The notes under the pieces were generated by a model, which was not told the DNA's origin, searched no databases, and saw only the letters and a list, made by a program, of their open reading frames with translations. Both the position numbers and the translations under genes were made by a program. From an uncultured Desulfobacterium sp. (GTDB taxonomy: Bacteria; Desulfobacterota; Desulfobacteria; Desulfobacterales; Desulfobacteraceae), in contig CAKZLA010000093.1 of the NCBI GenBank assembly GCA_937124525.1, forward strand, positions 1 through 6,229: DNA of 6,229 nucleotides, read 5' to 3'. Below, piece by piece: positions 6,100-6,229 of the stretch (within the stretch, counting starts at the first letter, position 1; the number at the start of each line of letters is the position of its first letter).

Positions 6100-6229
6100 G
6101 GTGATGTCTCTATGTTTTATGCCGAAAATGAGTCGGCGGTATTTTTTTTATAAAAAACTCCGTCCAATGATTTGTAATAACTGGAGTTTCGATATTTGTT
6201 GTGGGCAGGCCCAAACCCCAATATGGTCT
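6100..6229. other. AT-rich upstream edge; leader or end of an upstream gene
   Basis: On the plus strand a 5-bp hairpin GCCGA-AAATGAG-TCGGC (6121-6137) is followed after GGTA by eight T. This overlaps a perfect 14-bp A/T palindrome TTTTTTATAAAAAA (6144-6157). Plus-oriented it resembles a weak intrinsic terminator, though no plus-strand gene leads to it. All three minus-strand frames are open from the edge for at least 26 codons. One ends at TAG 6112-6110, ten bases before the 269-aa gene (…IKKIPPTHFRHKT). Another ends at TAA 6119-6117 (…YKKNTADSFSA). Either could be the C-terminus of an upstream gene such as a kleisin, but I recognise neither. I see no strong promoter here. Confidence 0.35.

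Noticed and set aside
6121..6149. Plus-strand intrinsic terminator
   Set aside because: The stem is only 5 bp, the T tract is 4 bases away and no plus-strand gene ends there. It is kept only as a structural note.
1..6229. tRNA, rRNA, transposase or attachment sites
   Set aside because: I saw no cloverleaf, rRNA-like stretch, DDE or serine/tyrosine recombinase motif, or paired direct repeats long enough to be att sites.

Overview
The window reads almost entirely on the minus strand. It holds the core of an SMC-type (MukB/MksB/JetC-like) ATPase operon followed by a HEPN-MNT toxin-antitoxin pair, an arrangement typical of a bacterial defence or accessory island. No taxonomic marker is present. 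The GC-balanced, CCGG-rich large genes next to AT-rich flanks would fit a mesophilic Gram-negative such as a Desulfobacterota-like bacterium, but that is a guess.

Layout in the direction of transcription (high to low coordinates): 6229-6100 is an AT-rich edge with a small hairpin and an A/T palindrome. It may be the end of an upstream gene or a leader. 6099-5290 encodes a 269-aa protein with a winged-helix-like segment and a Pro-rich tail, probably the small MukE/MksE/JetB-type partner of the ATPase. 5297-918 encodes the 1459-aa SMC-like ATPase, whose start overlaps the previous stop by 8 bases (ATGTATAA). 903-637 is an 88-aa hypothetical ORF 14 bases downstream, in much more AT-rich DNA. 636-347 is non-coding, with hairpins, a short GGGTCA tandem repeat and a strong sigma70-like promoter facing left. 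346-47 encodes a minimal nucleotidyltransferase antitoxin (MntA type). 54-1 is the start of a HEPN (HepT/DUF86-like) toxin cut by the window edge, again with an 8-base overlap (ATGTCTGA).

By analogy with MukBEF, MksBEF(G) and Wadjet (JetABCD), the two large genes should form an SMC ring complex that holds or extrudes DNA. The kleisin (MukF/JetA) would be expected upstream, beyond 6229. No JetD-like nuclease follows the ATPase here. The ATPase is unusual: its Walker A reads AANGSCKTT (Ala and Cys where Gly is usual) and its Walker B reads FLIADNP (Asn where the catalytic Glu is usual). This places it outside the canonical SMC/JetC sequence type and is the most interesting feature of the window. 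The HEPN-MNT pair has its own promoter and is probably a separate unit.
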